Origin: JBGVMW01 sp045122835
GTDB taxonomy: Bacteria > Bacillota > Clostridia > Lachnospirales > Lachnospiraceae
Length of the DNA: 40,222 nucleotides
Direction: 5' to 3'
Assembly: GCA_045122835.1 (NCBI GenBank)
Contig: JBGVIB010000096.1
Location: forward strand, 1 to 40,222
Both the position numbers and the translations under genes were made by a program. This document shows, in pieces, positions 1-8,826 of this stretch. Positions within the stretch are counted from its first letter, which is position 1; every line of letters begins with the position of its first letter. The notes under the pieces are model-generated. The model saw only the letters and a program-made list of their open reading frames with translations, did no database searches and was not told the origin of the DNA.

Positions 1-20
1 CTGCAACAGTCGAGTAGCCA

Positions 21-56
21 AAGGCGTAAATCCAGATGTGGGTTTACGCCTTTTTT
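21..56 (+). terminator. Intrinsic terminator at window edge
   Basis: A hairpin with a 13-nt arm (AAGGCGTAAATCC at 21-33) pairs with GGGTTTACGCCTT at 40-52, with one wobble, and runs into T6. It probably ends a plus-strand transcript that enters the window from the left; no gene before it is visible here. Confidence 0.75.
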
Positions 57-84
57 GTGTGTAACTTTTCAAATCCGCTGTCGG

Positions 85-115
85 CACTAAGGCTGTGTAT
101 TTTACAGCCTTAGTG
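85..115 (+). other. Stem-loop in leader of the MATE remnant
   Basis: A perfect 12-bp inverted repeat (CACTAAGGCTGT at 85-96 and its complement at 104-115) has a 7-nt loop and lies in the 200-nt gene-free stretch before the MATE remnant. Outer TTCAAA (68-73) and TTTGAA (125-130) can close it further. No T-run follows, so it is not a simple terminator. I do not recognise a known riboswitch. The rest of 116-266 shows only the ribosome binding site AAAGGAG at about 249-255. Confidence 0.4.
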
Positions 116-266
116 TCCGCTACGTTTGAAGGGAGCGAGAGTGCGTCAAATATAGACTATGTAGTAAGCAGCTATTTGCACAAACAATTCTGACAATTTA
201 CGGATGGTTATCACTTTCGCAAACGCCTAAATTGATATGAATATTTCGAAAGGAGAAAATTGAAAC

Positions 267-1111
267 ATGCAAAACAAAAAATCCATAAACAAAATGGCAA
301 CGATGGCTGTCAACAAACTAATGCTGAACATGATATTAGATCCAATTATGATTTATGGTCTGTACGGTTGCCCTGAATTTGGCGTTGAAGGTGCTGCTTA
401 TGCAACTGTTATTGGACAGATGGCTTAACCTATTGCAAACCATCCGGAAAAATAATTGCTGAAATTTATTCCATAGGTCTTCCTGCCATTATTGCTCAGG
501 CTGTTATGTCTGTTATGACATATGGTCTCAATATTATCTTTGGAAAAATTGATGCCTCCGTTGTAACTGCCTATGGACTTTACTATAAAGTGCAGCAGTT
601 TGTATTATTTGCAGCCTTTGGTCTGCGAGATGCCATCACCCCTATTGTGTCCTTTAATTATGGTTTGAAAAGCAAATCCCGTGTAAATACCGCAATTAAA
701 TGTGGAATTAGTTATACACTCATCATTATGGTAGCCGGGTTCCTTCTATTAGAAATATTTGCATTTCCATTTTCTGCATTATTTGGATTATCCGGCACTA
801 CACAGGATTTGTGCATCGGTGCTATGCGAATCGTGTCTGTCAGTTTTATTTTTGCTGGAATAAACATTGCTTTGCAAGGTGTTTTTCAGGCATTAGAAAG
901 TGGTATGGAATCCTTAATTATTTCTCTGTGCCATCAGTTACTGTTCGTGTTGCCAATAGCCTTTATTTTCTCTCTTTTAGCGAGACAATCTATGGACTAC
1001 ATGTGGCTGGTATGGAGTACCTTTATCATTGCAGAAGGGGTGTCCGCTGCGATTGCGTACTTCTTTCTGAATAAAGTCAAACACAAAAAAATAGCGTTAT
1101 TGAAAAATTAA
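267..1111 (+). pseudogene. MATE efflux transporter remnant, internally deleted and frameshifted
   Basis: An ATG at 267, preceded by AAAGGAG, opens a 53-codon frame ending at TAA 426-428. It reads as an N-terminal stub (MQNKKSINKMATMAVNKL) joined directly to a segment that normally lies near residue 180 of MATE proteins (NMILDPIMIYG, GVEGAAYATVIGQ). The C-terminal half then continues in another frame from about 431 to the stop at 1111 (IYSIGLPAIIAQAVMS onward), with the usual helices and a Lys-rich tail. An intact MATE at 5577-6929 lines up with the pieces: its KKIYMIGIPSILMQS matches AEIYSIGLPAIIAQA. About 150 residues between the N-terminal stub and helix 5 are missing, and a second small deletion caused the frameshift. 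It is almost certainly not a functional drug/sodium antiporter. The 506-1111 frame could still make a membrane fragment. Confidence 0.85.
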
Positions 1112-1225
1112 TGGTTTACCCTCTGATTTCTCATATCTTTTGTTAAATTTGCCAACTACTGAATATCTTGACAAATTGCTTACTTTTTTGTTGTCATATC
1201 AGAGTTATAAATATTGATTGCCAAC

Positions 1226-1310
1226 GACACACGTAGTGCTTCGGCACGTAAATCTGATCACGGGACAATGCCTCATTAGATTTATCGTTCACTACGTGTG
1301 TCTTTTTGTG
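1226..1310 (+). promoter_or_regulatory. Structured leader ending in a terminator, upstream of DUF2798-like gene
   Basis: A perfect 13-bp closing stem (GACACACGTAGTG at 1226-1238 with CACTACGTGTGTC at 1290-1302) is followed by T5. Inside it, TAAATCT at 1249-1255 pairs with AGATTTA at 1278-1284, and the stem extends by two pairs around a bulged T. The apical loop (1256-1277) is rich in G and C. The gene's own ribosome binding site and start follow within 35 nt. A terminator this close in front of a start codon suggests transcription attenuation, possibly a riboswitch. I could not match it to a named class. Confidence 0.5.
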
Positions 1311-1337
1311 CGTTCAAAAAGAAAAGGAGTTTATATT

Positions 1338-1910
1338 ATGCCAAGAAATCAATTTCAGAGAATGGTATTTGCCTTTCTCACAGTAGTTGTAACTGTTCAC
1401 GCTTATGTTTTTTACAGTCTTTATGTTGTTAATGGAAATACGTTGATGACTATCAATGGTACAACCAGTGTATTAGATGCCATTGACAAGCAGGGTGGTA
1501 TTTATATGTTGGGCAGCTATATGCCAATCTGGGCAGTTGTAATTATTGAATTTATCCTTGCTTATTCTTTAGAAATGATTATGGGAAGCCCATGTTCCTT
1601 TAAACTTGCTTCCAAGGTATTTAATCCACAGGAAACACATCCTGTATTATTTGAAACAGCTATTATTTGTGCAACAGTTGGATTAATGTGTCCGGCAATG
1701 AGCTTAATTGCTGCATTCTTATATTATCCATATTATAACGGCTTTGATGTTATTACACTGTTTGCTAACTGGTTGAAGCTTGTATGCTTTAATTTCCCAT
1801 TTGCATTCTTTTCACAGTTATTCTTTACTCAGCCGTTGATCAGAACCGTGTTTAAGTTCCTGTTCCAGAAGGATATTGCAAAACGTAAAGATTTAGAGAG
1901 TGCTTTCTAA
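1338..1910 (+). CDS. DUF2798-like small membrane protein
   Basis: 190 residues. The start at 1338 (MPRNQFQRMVFAF) is chosen because AAAAGGAG precedes it by a normal spacing; an earlier in-frame ATG at 1218 would lie before the leader hairpin. About four hydrophobic segments are visible (near residues 9-32, 58-78, 105-128 and 145-165), and the tail is basic (FQKDIAKRKD). The N-terminal pattern, a short basic start followed by a helix, resembles DUF2798 proteins of Firmicutes, whose function is unknown. It sits alone behind a terminator-ended structured leader and next to a ruined MATE gene, so a transport-related or stress-controlled role is possible but unproven. Confidence 0.7.
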   Translation: MPRNQFQRMVFAFLTVVVTVHAYVFYSLYVVNGNTLMTINGTTSVLDAIDKQGGIYMLGSYMPIWAVVIIEFILAYSLEMIMGSPCSFKLASKVFNPQETHPVLFETAIICATVGLMCPAMSLIAAFLYYPYYNGFDVITLFANWLKLVCFNFPFAFFSQLFFTQPLIRTVFKFLFQKDIAKRKDLESAF

Positions 1911-1975
1911 AATATATAAATAAAACAAAGCGTGCAAGCATATTGATTAGCTGAATTTGACACGCTCTAGTATAT

Positions 1976-2007
1976 AAAAAAACCGGCTGTAACAGCCGGT
2001 TTTTTTA
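1976..2007. terminator. Bidirectional terminator between convergent genes
   Basis: ACCGGCTGT/ACAGCCGGT stem flanked by an A-run on the left and a T-run on the right, so it can stop transcripts from both the plus-strand gene ending at 1910 and the minus-strand gene ending at 2022. Confidence 0.85.
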
Positions 2008-2021
2008 CACTTTATGTAATT

Positions 2022-2276
2022 TTACTGACAAACTAAAAACTTCTCTAATGCTTCACTCGCTTCTACTTCGTCTTTTCCATTTGTAACTAAACGCACTGAC
2101 ATTCCAGAACATGGATTTAAAGCCATAACGCCCATGATACTTTTCAAATTGATTTTTTTTGCATCATCCATAAAGTAAATCTCGCTGTCATAATTCCATG
2201 CTGCCTGTACCAATTCTGCAATCGGATTTGCATATAATTTCTTCAAATCTGCAATCACTAATTCTTTGGTTTTCAT
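2022..2276 (-). CDS. HPr-like phosphocarrier-fold protein lacking the catalytic histidine
   Basis: 84 residues. The start (MKTKELVIAD) is set by AAGGAG six bases upstream; the longer frame from 2303 has no ribosome binding site. The fold is that of HPr, the PTS phosphocarrier: YANPIAELVQAA aligns with HARPATLLVQAA, and KINLKSIMGVMAL matches the regulatory loop of HPr. The phosphorylated His15 is Tyr15 and Arg17 is Asn17, so it cannot carry phosphate from enzyme I. Ser46, the target of HPr kinase in Gram-positives, is kept (NLKS46IMG). That is the logic of Crh, a regulatory-only HPr relative, but Crh has Gln at position 15, so this is not an orthologue by signature. The likely role is carbon regulation through Ser46-P; this is inference. 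It is monocistronic, with a palindrome upstream. Confidence 0.85.
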   Translation of the reverse strand: MKTKELVIADLKKLYANPIAELVQAAWNYDSEIYFMDDAKKINLKSIMGVMALNPCSGMSVRLVTNGKDEVEASEALEKFLVCQ

Positions 2277-2371
2277 AAGTTCTCCTTCCTGTCCTCCCCA
2301 CATTATGCCGAAATTGCAATATTATTCCAACATTTTAAGCTGCCTTACTGGTAAGAACCTTTCATGTATTA

Positions 2372-2395
2372 AAGTTAATACATGAGCCTATAACA
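2372..2395 (-). promoter_or_regulatory. Palindrome upstream of the HPr-like gene
   Basis: Perfect 9-bp arms TCATGTATT (2372-2380) and AATACATGA (2387-2395), with a second small palindrome (CTTACTGGTAAG) at about 2346-2357. They lie about 100 nt before the minus-strand start. They could be an operator or a leader hairpin; no consensus known to me matches. The remaining gap up to 2564 shows no gene. Confidence 0.35.
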
Positions 2396-2564
2396 TGATA
2401 CCATATTTTTTAAAAATGGAAAGAGACTTTAGTACTATTTCTGAAATACTTCCCTTTTACCCAAATCCTACACAAGCCTTTGTAAAATCTATGTATAATA
2501 TTCACAACTTACACTTGTGCTGTGACTGCAAATTTACTAACTTTGTTCACATTATTTTCACATT

Positions 2565-3557
2565 TTAGTTGTTTATTCCTACTACATATATATCGGTATC
2601 TTTACTTTCATACCAGATATTGTAAGAACCTTCGCCCAGCATTACGCAACCATCACTGAAAATCAGATTATCTGCATCCGTCTGCTTCAGTGCATCCATC
2701 AATTCCTGGGTGAAAACTCCATCACTGCCCAATGCAAGAAAATTATCCTTATCAGCAATAGACTTTCCGTTCACAAGAACCGGATATTTCACCATGTCCG
2801 CAAACTTCTGAATGTCTTTTTTTTCTACAACTTCTAACAATTCCTCTGCAAAGGAAATCTCCAAATCAGAGGCTTCTTTCCGCGAAGAGTCATTTTCTCC
2901 ATCAGAAAGCTTAGAAGCTTCTGTAACCCAGTAAGCAAATTTTGTATTCTCAGCGGAAACAAGATTTACCTTCCATGTTTCTTTTGTCTGATAATTAGTG
3001 GCATCCATAACCTCCACATAAAAGGTATAACCAGATTCTGTCTTTTCATAATCATAGGCATTGGTCACCACAGGCTGCTCAAATTTTTTCAAAATGTAGA
3101 AATCTCCTTCTTTTTGAAAAGTATCATCCATCTGTTCTGCCAAAGTAACCTGTTCTGCAAATATACTCTGAACCACTGCTTCTGCATCATCTGCAGATAT
3201 TTTAACAGTATCCTGTTCACTCTGTATGGCAGCATAATATGCCAATACATAATTCATAAAGTCTGGATTCTTACTGCTATAGGCTTCCTCACTTGTCTGT
3301 GTAACAGCAGCAACTACTGCTTCCACAACAGGCTTCATTTCCTTCACTGCTTCTGGTGCCTGCATAACAGGATTTTCTGACAAAACAGACTTTTCATCTA
3401 GTGTTTTTATGTTAGATGTATCTATCTCTACATAATCTCCCGGATTAACGGTATCCTCACGTTTCTTAGGAAAATTTAATACAATAACCAGTACTAGAAG
3501 CAACACCAGAATTACACCAGCAATTACTCCCATTGTAATTCTTTTTTTCTTATCCAT
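2565..3557 (-). CDS. Membrane-anchored extracytoplasmic protein of unknown function
   Basis: 330 residues. The start MDKKKRITMG is preferred because GGAGAT sits six bases before it; the frame also opens four codons earlier. A basic N-terminus and one strong transmembrane segment (about residues 8-28) precede a soluble domain rich in Glu, Asp and Ser, so the bulk should be outside the cell. There is no lipobox and no recognisable catalytic motif. The pattern YEKTESGYTFYVEVMDA suggests beta-rich, NTF2-like or similar secreted domains, but I cannot name a family. The neighbouring gene on the right (AIM24 family) is 94 bases away on the same strand and may be co-transcribed. Confidence 0.75.
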   Translation of the reverse strand: MDKKKRITMGVIAGVILVLLLVLVIVLNFPKKREDTVNPGDYVEIDTSNIKTLDEKSVLSENPVMQAPEAVKEMKPVVEAVVAAVTQTSEEAYSSKNPDFMNYVLAYYAAIQSEQDTVKISADDAEAVVQSIFAEQVTLAEQMDDTFQKEGDFYILKKFEQPVVTNAYDYEKTESGYTFYVEVMDATNYQTKETWKVNLVSAENTKFAYWVTEASKLSDGENDSSRKEASDLEISFAEELLEVVEKKDIQKFADMVKYPVLVNGKSIADKDNFLALGSDGVFTQELMDALKQTDADNLIFSDGCVMLGEGSYNIWYESKDTDIYVVGINN

Positions 3558-3651
3558 GTTAATCTCCATTCCACCGCTTCTGCGGCATTATAATTGGTAA
3601 GCTATTGTGTAGCGCAGCGGAACAAAAGTGCTATGTAATGTAGCTTTCTTA

Positions 3652-4332
3652 TTACTTACTAGTTACTATATATGGAGCCAGACAACCAGCTACGCTGCTG
3701 ATTGGCATAGTCTGAAGAGTTACACGTCCCGGGCCTGTAATCACAGTATTAAAAATGCCTTCGCCGCCAAACATCATATTTTTAATACCCGGTACACTCT
3801 TAATATCCATAGAGCAGGTAGCTTCCATAGCGGCAAGATAACCGGTATCTACTACAATCTGCTGTCCCGGTGCTAAATCATACTCTACTGCATGGCCATC
3901 AATCTCAATAAATGCCAGTCCCTGACCGCTAAGACGCTGCATAACAAAGCCTTCACCACCAAAGAAACCACTTCCTATTTTCTTCTGGAAATGAACAGAT
4001 AATTCTACAGTTTTTTCAGAAGCAAGGAAACTGCGCTTCTGCACAATCAGCTCTTTTCCTGGCGCAATCTCAACGGCACGGATGGCCCCTGGGAAGCTGG
4101 ATGCAAATGCAATCATACCAGGTCCACCTTCTGCGGTATAACGATTCTGGAATAATGCTTCACCAGAGAACATTCTTCCTAACGCCTTACCAACACCGCC
4201 ATTTGAAGTTGTTTCCATCTTCATATTTGGAGACATCCAGCTCATGGAGCCACGTTCTGTAATCATCTGCTCTCCGCCCTCTAATTTACAAATAACAACC
4301 GGTAATGTATCACCTTTAATTTCGTATTGCAT
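3652..4332 (-). CDS. AIM24 / TIGR00266 family protein
   Basis: 226 residues starting MQYEIKGDTLPVV, with AGGAGG five bases upstream. The Gly-rich beta pattern (LEGGEQMITERGSMSWMSPNMKMET, GGPGMIAFASSFPGAI, GSGFFGGEGFVMQRLSG, FGGEGIFNTVITGPG) is characteristic of the AIM24/TIGR00266 family. Bacterial members are trimeric, single-domain, beta-sandwich proteins of unresolved function; the yeast relative affects mitochondrial inner-membrane organisation. Length is normal for the family and it appears complete. There is no signal peptide, so it is cytoplasmic or peripheral. Confidence 0.9.
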   Translation of the reverse strand: MQYEIKGDTLPVVICKLEGGEQMITERGSMSWMSPNMKMETTSNGGVGKALGRMFSGEALFQNRYTAEGGPGMIAFASSFPGAIRAVEIAPGKELIVQKRSFLASEKTVELSVHFQKKIGSGFFGGEGFVMQRLSGQGLAFIEIDGHAVEYDLAPGQQIVVDTGYLAAMEATCSMDIKSVPGIKNMMFGGEGIFNTVITGPGRVTLQTMPISSVAGCLAPYIVTSK

Positions 4333-4433
4333 AATAACCTCCTATTTTGTCAATCTTATTTGTTACTCATTCTGAACTGTGGTAAAAATGCTGGAAAACC
4401 AATACCCGTTAACACTTTAAACCACATTTTACA

Positions 4434-4468
4434 GAAAAGGTAGCACACAACATGTATGCCACCTTTTC
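4434..4468 (-). terminator. Terminator-like hairpin after the cation exchanger gene
   Basis: A 12-bp stem (GAAAAGGTAGCA with TGCCACCTTTTC, one wobble) lies 64 bases past the stop of the minus-strand exchanger gene. On the minus strand the 3' arm ends in TTTTC with only a weak further U-tract, so efficiency is uncertain. Confidence 0.5.
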
Positions 4469-4531
4469 ATAATATCATAAAGATGTGTTTATTTCCAATA
4501 AAATGCTACATTTTCCAAAGAAAATTATTCT

Positions 4532-5479
4532 CTAGGAAAAAAGTACGAGATATACAAAGTATGCTGCGTATCCTAACACCATAACAATACCGCCACTTCT
4601 CTTTAATTCTCCCTTTCTTGCCACGCAAACCCAGAGAAGTACAGCTGAAGCAATACATACAATACCATCTACAAGATATTTTGCACTGTCATAAGGTATT
4701 GGTGTAATCAATGCTGTGGTACCTAACACGAACAAAACATTAAAGATATTGCTTCCTACAATATTTCCAACTGCAATATCTGCTTTTCCTTTCAATCCGG
4801 CCGTCACAGAAGTGATTAACTCTGGAAGTGAAGTACCAAATGCTACAATGGTTAATCCAATAAGACGGTCACTCATTCCTAACTTTGAGGCAATAAAGGT
4901 TGCACTGTCTACTGAAAAATTACTTCCGATTACAATTGCCACTAGTCCCACTACTGTCATAATAACTAAGACTGGAATGCTTTTTTTCTTACCGTTTTCT
5001 TCTTCCTCTGTTTCTCCATTTCCCTGCTTTGCACACCAGAACAGGTATACAAAAAATACAATGAATACAACCCAGAGAACAATACCAACAACTACACCTA
5101 ATTGACCTAAGACAGATCCTAATACTACTAATAACACTGATACAAAAATCATAAAAGGAATCTCAATTTTTCTGGTATTATCCTGTACCTTTAAGGTAGT
5201 AATACATGCAGTAATACCAAGAATCAACAGGATATTTAAAATATTACTTCCCAAAATGTTACCAATAGCAATACCAGTACTTCCCTGTATTCCAGCAGTG
5301 ATACTAATAGCTGCTTCCGGTGCACTAGTACCGAACGCCACAATCGTTAAACCGATTACAATCTGTGGAATATGAAAACGGTCTGCAATCCCGGATGCAC
5401 CGTCCACAAATGCATCTGCACCCTTGATTAAGAGCACAAAACCTAATATTAACAATAAAATATTTCCCAATAGCGCCAT
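4532..5479 (-). CDS. Calcium/sodium antiporter (CaCA family, YrbG-like)
   Basis: 315 residues, start supported by AGGAGG. Ten or so hydrophobic helices surround two inverted alpha-repeats, the hallmark of K+-dependent and bacterial Na+/Ca2+ exchangers. Repeat 1 has GTSAPE at 50-55 and GNILGSN at 73-79; repeat 2 has GTSLPE at 215-220 and GNIVGSN at 238-244. The acidic residues in GTSxPE bind the cation. A hydrophilic, Glu-rich loop (about 153-166, GNGETEEEENGKKK) separates the halves and should face the cytoplasm. Expected role: Ca2+ export in exchange for Na+. Alone on its strand with a downstream hairpin. Complete. Confidence 0.92.
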   Translation of the reverse strand: MALLGNILLLILGFVLLIKGADAFVDGASGIADRFHIPQIVIGLTIVAFGTSAPEAAISITAGIQGSTGIAIGNILGSNILNILLILGITACITTLKVQDNTRKIEIPFMIFVSVLLVVLGSVLGQLGVVVGIVLWVVFIVFFVYLFWCAKQGNGETEEEENGKKKSIPVLVIMTVVGLVAIVIGSNFSVDSATFIASKLGMSDRLIGLTIVAFGTSLPELITSVTAGLKGKADIAVGNIVGSNIFNVLFVLGTTALITPIPYDSAKYLVDGIVCIASAVLLWVCVARKGELKRSGGIVMVLGYAAYFVYLVLFS

Positions 5480-5576
5480 AATTTTTTCCTCCTGGTATCT
5501 TTGTTTATCATTTTCATCTGTCTATATCCGGTTGAAGCAAGTCGCACAAGCCGGATACACACTAATTATTGTATTT

Positions 5577-6929
5577 TTAAAAGTTTAATTTCTTCAGTAT
5601 TTTTCTTAAGAAAAATATACTAAATGTCACAGAAGCAATTTCCGCAATCGGGAATGACAGCCATACAAGATTTAACACACCTGTCAGTGATAACAGGAAT
5701 GCAACAGGAATCAGCACAAATAACTGTCTTGCCACGGACACATACAGGCTGTACATGCTGTTTCCCAATGCCTGGAAAAAGGAACTGCACACAATACAGA
5801 AGCCTGCAAAAATGTAACTGCTACCCATAATTCGCAGTGCCGGTTCTCCCATGGCAAGCATGGCATCTGAAGCGCTAAACATCCCTAGCAATGTTCCTGG
5901 GAAAATTTCAAATGCTGCAAATCCAATCAACATGATGATAACACCTGTGATCACACTGATTTTCAGTGTCTGCATAATACGATCCTTTTTCTTTGCCCCA
6001 TAATTGTATGCAATAATCGGCACCATACCATTATTCAAGCCCATAACCGGCATGAATACAAAGCTTTGCAGCTTGAAATATGCACCAAATACAGCCACTG
6101 CCGTAGAGGTAAATCCAATCAGAATCTTATTCATACAGAAAGTCATCAGGGAACCAATGGACTGCATTAAAATAGAAGGAATACCTATCATATAGATTTT
6201 CTTGATAATCCAGCCCTCCGGTGTGAATATCTCTTTTACATTCAGATGTATTTCTTTATTTAGCTTCAGATTAAATATCAGTGCAAGCACAAAAGCAGCA
6301 ATCTGTCCGCACACAGTAGCGATTGCGGCACCTGTTACGCCGAGCTTCGGTGCACCTGCAAGGCCAAAGATAAATATTGGATCCAGTATCATGTTGATAA
6401 TTGCACCAGTTCCCTGGGTAAGCATGGTAAAAAAGCTTTTTCCTGTAGCCTGCAACAGTCGTTCCAGTGTAATCTGTCCAAAAATTCCCACCGAAAAGAT
6501 AGCGATTACCCGCAGATACTGTACTCCGTAATCAACAATCTGCTCATCCTTGGTCTGTACCGTGAAAAATAACTCTGTGCCAAACAAACCAAATAACATA
6601 AATACCAACATGCTGCACAATGCCAGCAAAATACCGGTATTTGCTGTCTTATTGGCAACATGCTGATTTTTTTCGCCTAAGCTTTTTGATAAAATGGCAT
6701 TGATACCTACGCCCGTTCCTGTTGCTACTGCAATCATCATTGTCTGCACCGGGAATGCCATGGATACGGCTGTAAAGGCATCTTCGGATACTTTGGAGAC
6801 AAAGATACTGTCTACTACATTGTACAATGCCTGAACTATCATGGAAATGATGATTGGCAGTGACATGTTGACTAGAAGCTTAGGAATGGGGAGGTAACCC
6901 ATTTTATTTTCTTGAATCTGTTCTTCCAT
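5577..6929 (-). CDS. MATE family multidrug efflux transporter
   Basis: 450 residues with about twelve transmembrane helices in two homologous halves. Family marks include LVNMSLPIIISMIVQALYNVVDSIFVSK near the N-terminus, NMILDPIFIFG in helix 5-6, and the second-half start KKIYMIGIPSILMQS followed by GMVPIIAYNYGAKK. The length is that of NorM/DinF-type MATE proteins, which export cationic compounds using Na+ or H+. The start MEEQIQENKMG follows GAGAGG. No regulator is next to it. It is the intact relative of the fragment at 267-1111. Confidence 0.93.
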   Translation of the reverse strand: MEEQIQENKMGYLPIPKLLVNMSLPIIISMIVQALYNVVDSIFVSKVSEDAFTAVSMAFPVQTMMIAVATGTGVGINAILSKSLGEKNQHVANKTANTGILLALCSMLVFMLFGLFGTELFFTVQTKDEQIVDYGVQYLRVIAIFSVGIFGQITLERLLQATGKSFFTMLTQGTGAIINMILDPIFIFGLAGAPKLGVTGAAIATVCGQIAAFVLALIFNLKLNKEIHLNVKEIFTPEGWIIKKIYMIGIPSILMQSIGSLMTFCMNKILIGFTSTAVAVFGAYFKLQSFVFMPVMGLNNGMVPIIAYNYGAKKKDRIMQTLKISVITGVIIMLIGFAAFEIFPGTLLGMFSASDAMLAMGEPALRIMGSSYIFAGFCIVCSSFFQALGNSMYSLYVSVARQLFVLIPVAFLLSLTGVLNLVWLSFPIAEIASVTFSIFFLRKILKKLNF

Positions 6930-7032
6930 AAATTTTTCCTCTCTGTGTATGTTTATTTTCCTTCTAAAAAATGATACCCCTCTGTAAATGGTTACCCTTG
7001 ATTTTCCGTTGGTGGCAGACTGGTTGCAGGAA

Positions 7033-8826
7033 CTATATAATTTCTTCTAATTCGGCAACCAGCTCGCTGAATAGAGCCAGTGCTTCGCCTACCGGAGCAG
7101 GGGTTGTCATGTCCACACCACACAATTTCAGTAAATCTACCGGGTCTAATGAGCTGCCACCCCTTAGGAATTTGAAATAGCCCTCTAACACTTCTTTGTC
7201 GCCGGCTAATATCTTGCGGCTGATGGCGATGGCTGCGGAAAAACCGGTAGCGTACTGGTATACATAAAATGGTTCGTAGAAGTGTGGGATTCTTGCCCAC
7301 TCCATTGCTATTTCTTCATCCGATACCATATCCGGACCAAAATACTTCTTGTTCAGTTCAAAATAGATTTCACACAGAACATCAGCAGTCAGTGCCTCTC
7401 CCGTCATCACCTTTTCGTGGGTGATTTTCTCAAACTCCGCAAACATAGTCTGACGATATAAGGTTCCTTTGAACTGGTCTAGGAAATGGTTTAACAGGTA
7501 CGCCTTTTCTTCTTTGCTCTCTGCATGCTCTAACATGTAGTGAATGAGCAGCGACTCGTTGCAGGTGGATGCCACCTCTGCTACGAAAATGCGGTAGCCT
7601 GCATACACATAATCCTGAGCCTCGTCTGAATGATAGGAATGTAATGCATGCCCCATTTCATGTGCCAGAGTGAAAACGGAATCTAAATTTCCCTGATAAT
7701 TTAGCAGCACATAAGGGTGGGTTCCGTAGGCTCCCCAGGAATATGCCCCACTGCGCTTTCCCTCGTTTTCGTAAACATCAATCCAACGATTCGAAAAGCC
7801 TTCCTCTAACAGCGCAATGTATTGCTCTCCTAATGGTGCCAATCCTTTTTTTACTGTTTCTTTTGCTTCCTCGAAAGTGAACTTCTTATCATAGGCCGGC
7901 AAAAGTGGTGTGTAGACATCATACATGTGAAGTTCTTCCACGCCTAACACTTTCTTTCGAAGTGCCACGTAACGATACATGGTGTCTAAGTTTTCATGTA
8001 CTGCATCTATGAGCTTGTCATACACTTCTGCTGGTATATGATTGAAAAATAATGCTTTTTCTAATGAAGATGAAAATCCACGCATCTTTGCTTCAAATAC
8101 ACTTGCCTTTACATTGCCTTGGAATAAGGCTGCTAATGTGTTCTTGAAGCTGCCATAGGTATGATAAACTGCTTCAAATGCCTCCTTGCGGACACCTCTG
8201 TCCGGACTTTCCATAAAGTGGATGAAATTTCCATGTGTTACGGTAATTTCCTTTCCTTCCTCATCTTTTATAGAAGGAAATTTAATATCGGCATTGTTGA
8301 ATACGGAAAATACATCACTTGGACAGCTTGCAATCTCATCTGTCTTTGCAAGCACTTCCTCTAATCGGGCATCTAAAATATGCTCTTTCTCCCATAGTAC
8401 ATTGTCAACGGCTCGTTTATATCTTTTTAATTCTTCATTGCCATTCACCATTTCCTGTAATTTTGCACTATCCATTGCTAACAGTTCCGGCTCAAAAAAA
8501 GAGCATGCCGCTCCCATAATATTGCCTAGATTCTGTGCTTTTGCAGACATTGCCTGATACTTTCCATCGGAAGTATCCTGATGAAATCTCTGGTTAGCAT
8601 ATACATACACACGCTCAAAGAGCATATTCATCTTATCTTTTAGCTTAAAGAATCCTAGTAACGACTCTGCACTTTCACCGATTTTTCCTGTATACTTTTT
8701 ACAATCATCTATCAGTTTTTCGACTTCTTTGTATTCTTCTTCCCATAAGGCTTCTTCTTCGTATAAATCTTCTAACTTCCAGGTGTCTTCCACCTTTACT
8801 TCACTACGTTTCAGAAGAGTTTTCAT
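7033..8826 (-). CDS. pepF: Oligoendopeptidase F (M3B metallopeptidase)
   Basis: 597 residues, the normal PepF length, starting MKTLLKRSEVKVEDTWKLEDLY after AAAGGAAA. The zinc site is HEMGH at 389-393, with the third ligand Glu in the downstream helix (AEVAST, about 417). Other family blocks are WGAYGTHPYVLLNYQGNLDSVFTLAHE and the C-terminal PHFYEPFYVYQYATGFSAA. The enzyme acts in the cytoplasm on peptides of roughly 7-17 residues. It is monocistronic, with 200-odd bases of AT-rich upstream DNA. Complete. Confidence 0.96.
   Translation of the reverse strand: MKTLLKRSEVKVEDTWKLEDLYEEEALWEEEYKEVEKLIDDCKKYTGKIGESAESLLGFFKLKDKMNMLFERVYVYANQRFHQDTSDGKYQAMSAKAQNLGNIMGAACSFFEPELLAMDSAKLQEMVNGNEELKRYKRAVDNVLWEKEHILDARLEEVLAKTDEIASCPSDVFSVFNNADIKFPSIKDEEGKEITVTHGNFIHFMESPDRGVRKEAFEAVYHTYGSFKNTLAALFQGNVKASVFEAKMRGFSSSLEKALFFNHIPAEVYDKLIDAVHENLDTMYRYVALRKKVLGVEELHMYDVYTPLLPAYDKKFTFEEAKETVKKGLAPLGEQYIALLEEGFSNRWIDVYENEGKRSGAYSWGAYGTHPYVLLNYQGNLDSVFTLAHEMGHALHSYHSDEAQDYVYAGYRIFVAEVASTCNESLLIHYMLEHAESKEEKAYLLNHFLDQFKGTLYRQTMFAEFEKITHEKVMTGEALTADVLCEIYFELNKKYFGPDMVSDEEIAMEWARIPHFYEPFYVYQYATGFSAAIAISRKILAGDKEVLEGYFKFLRGGSSLDPVDLLKLCGVDMTTPAPVGEALALFSELVAELEEII

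Noticed and set aside
61..266. Known guanidine-type riboswitch before the MATE remnant
   Set aside because: A strong hairpin is present, but I could not match the conserved blocks of any class with confidence.
1929..1970. GCGTG...CACGCTCTAG resembling the MITE end
   Set aside because: Only the short terminal bases agree, and the inner arm does not pair. It is more likely a weak hairpin after the DUF2798-like gene.
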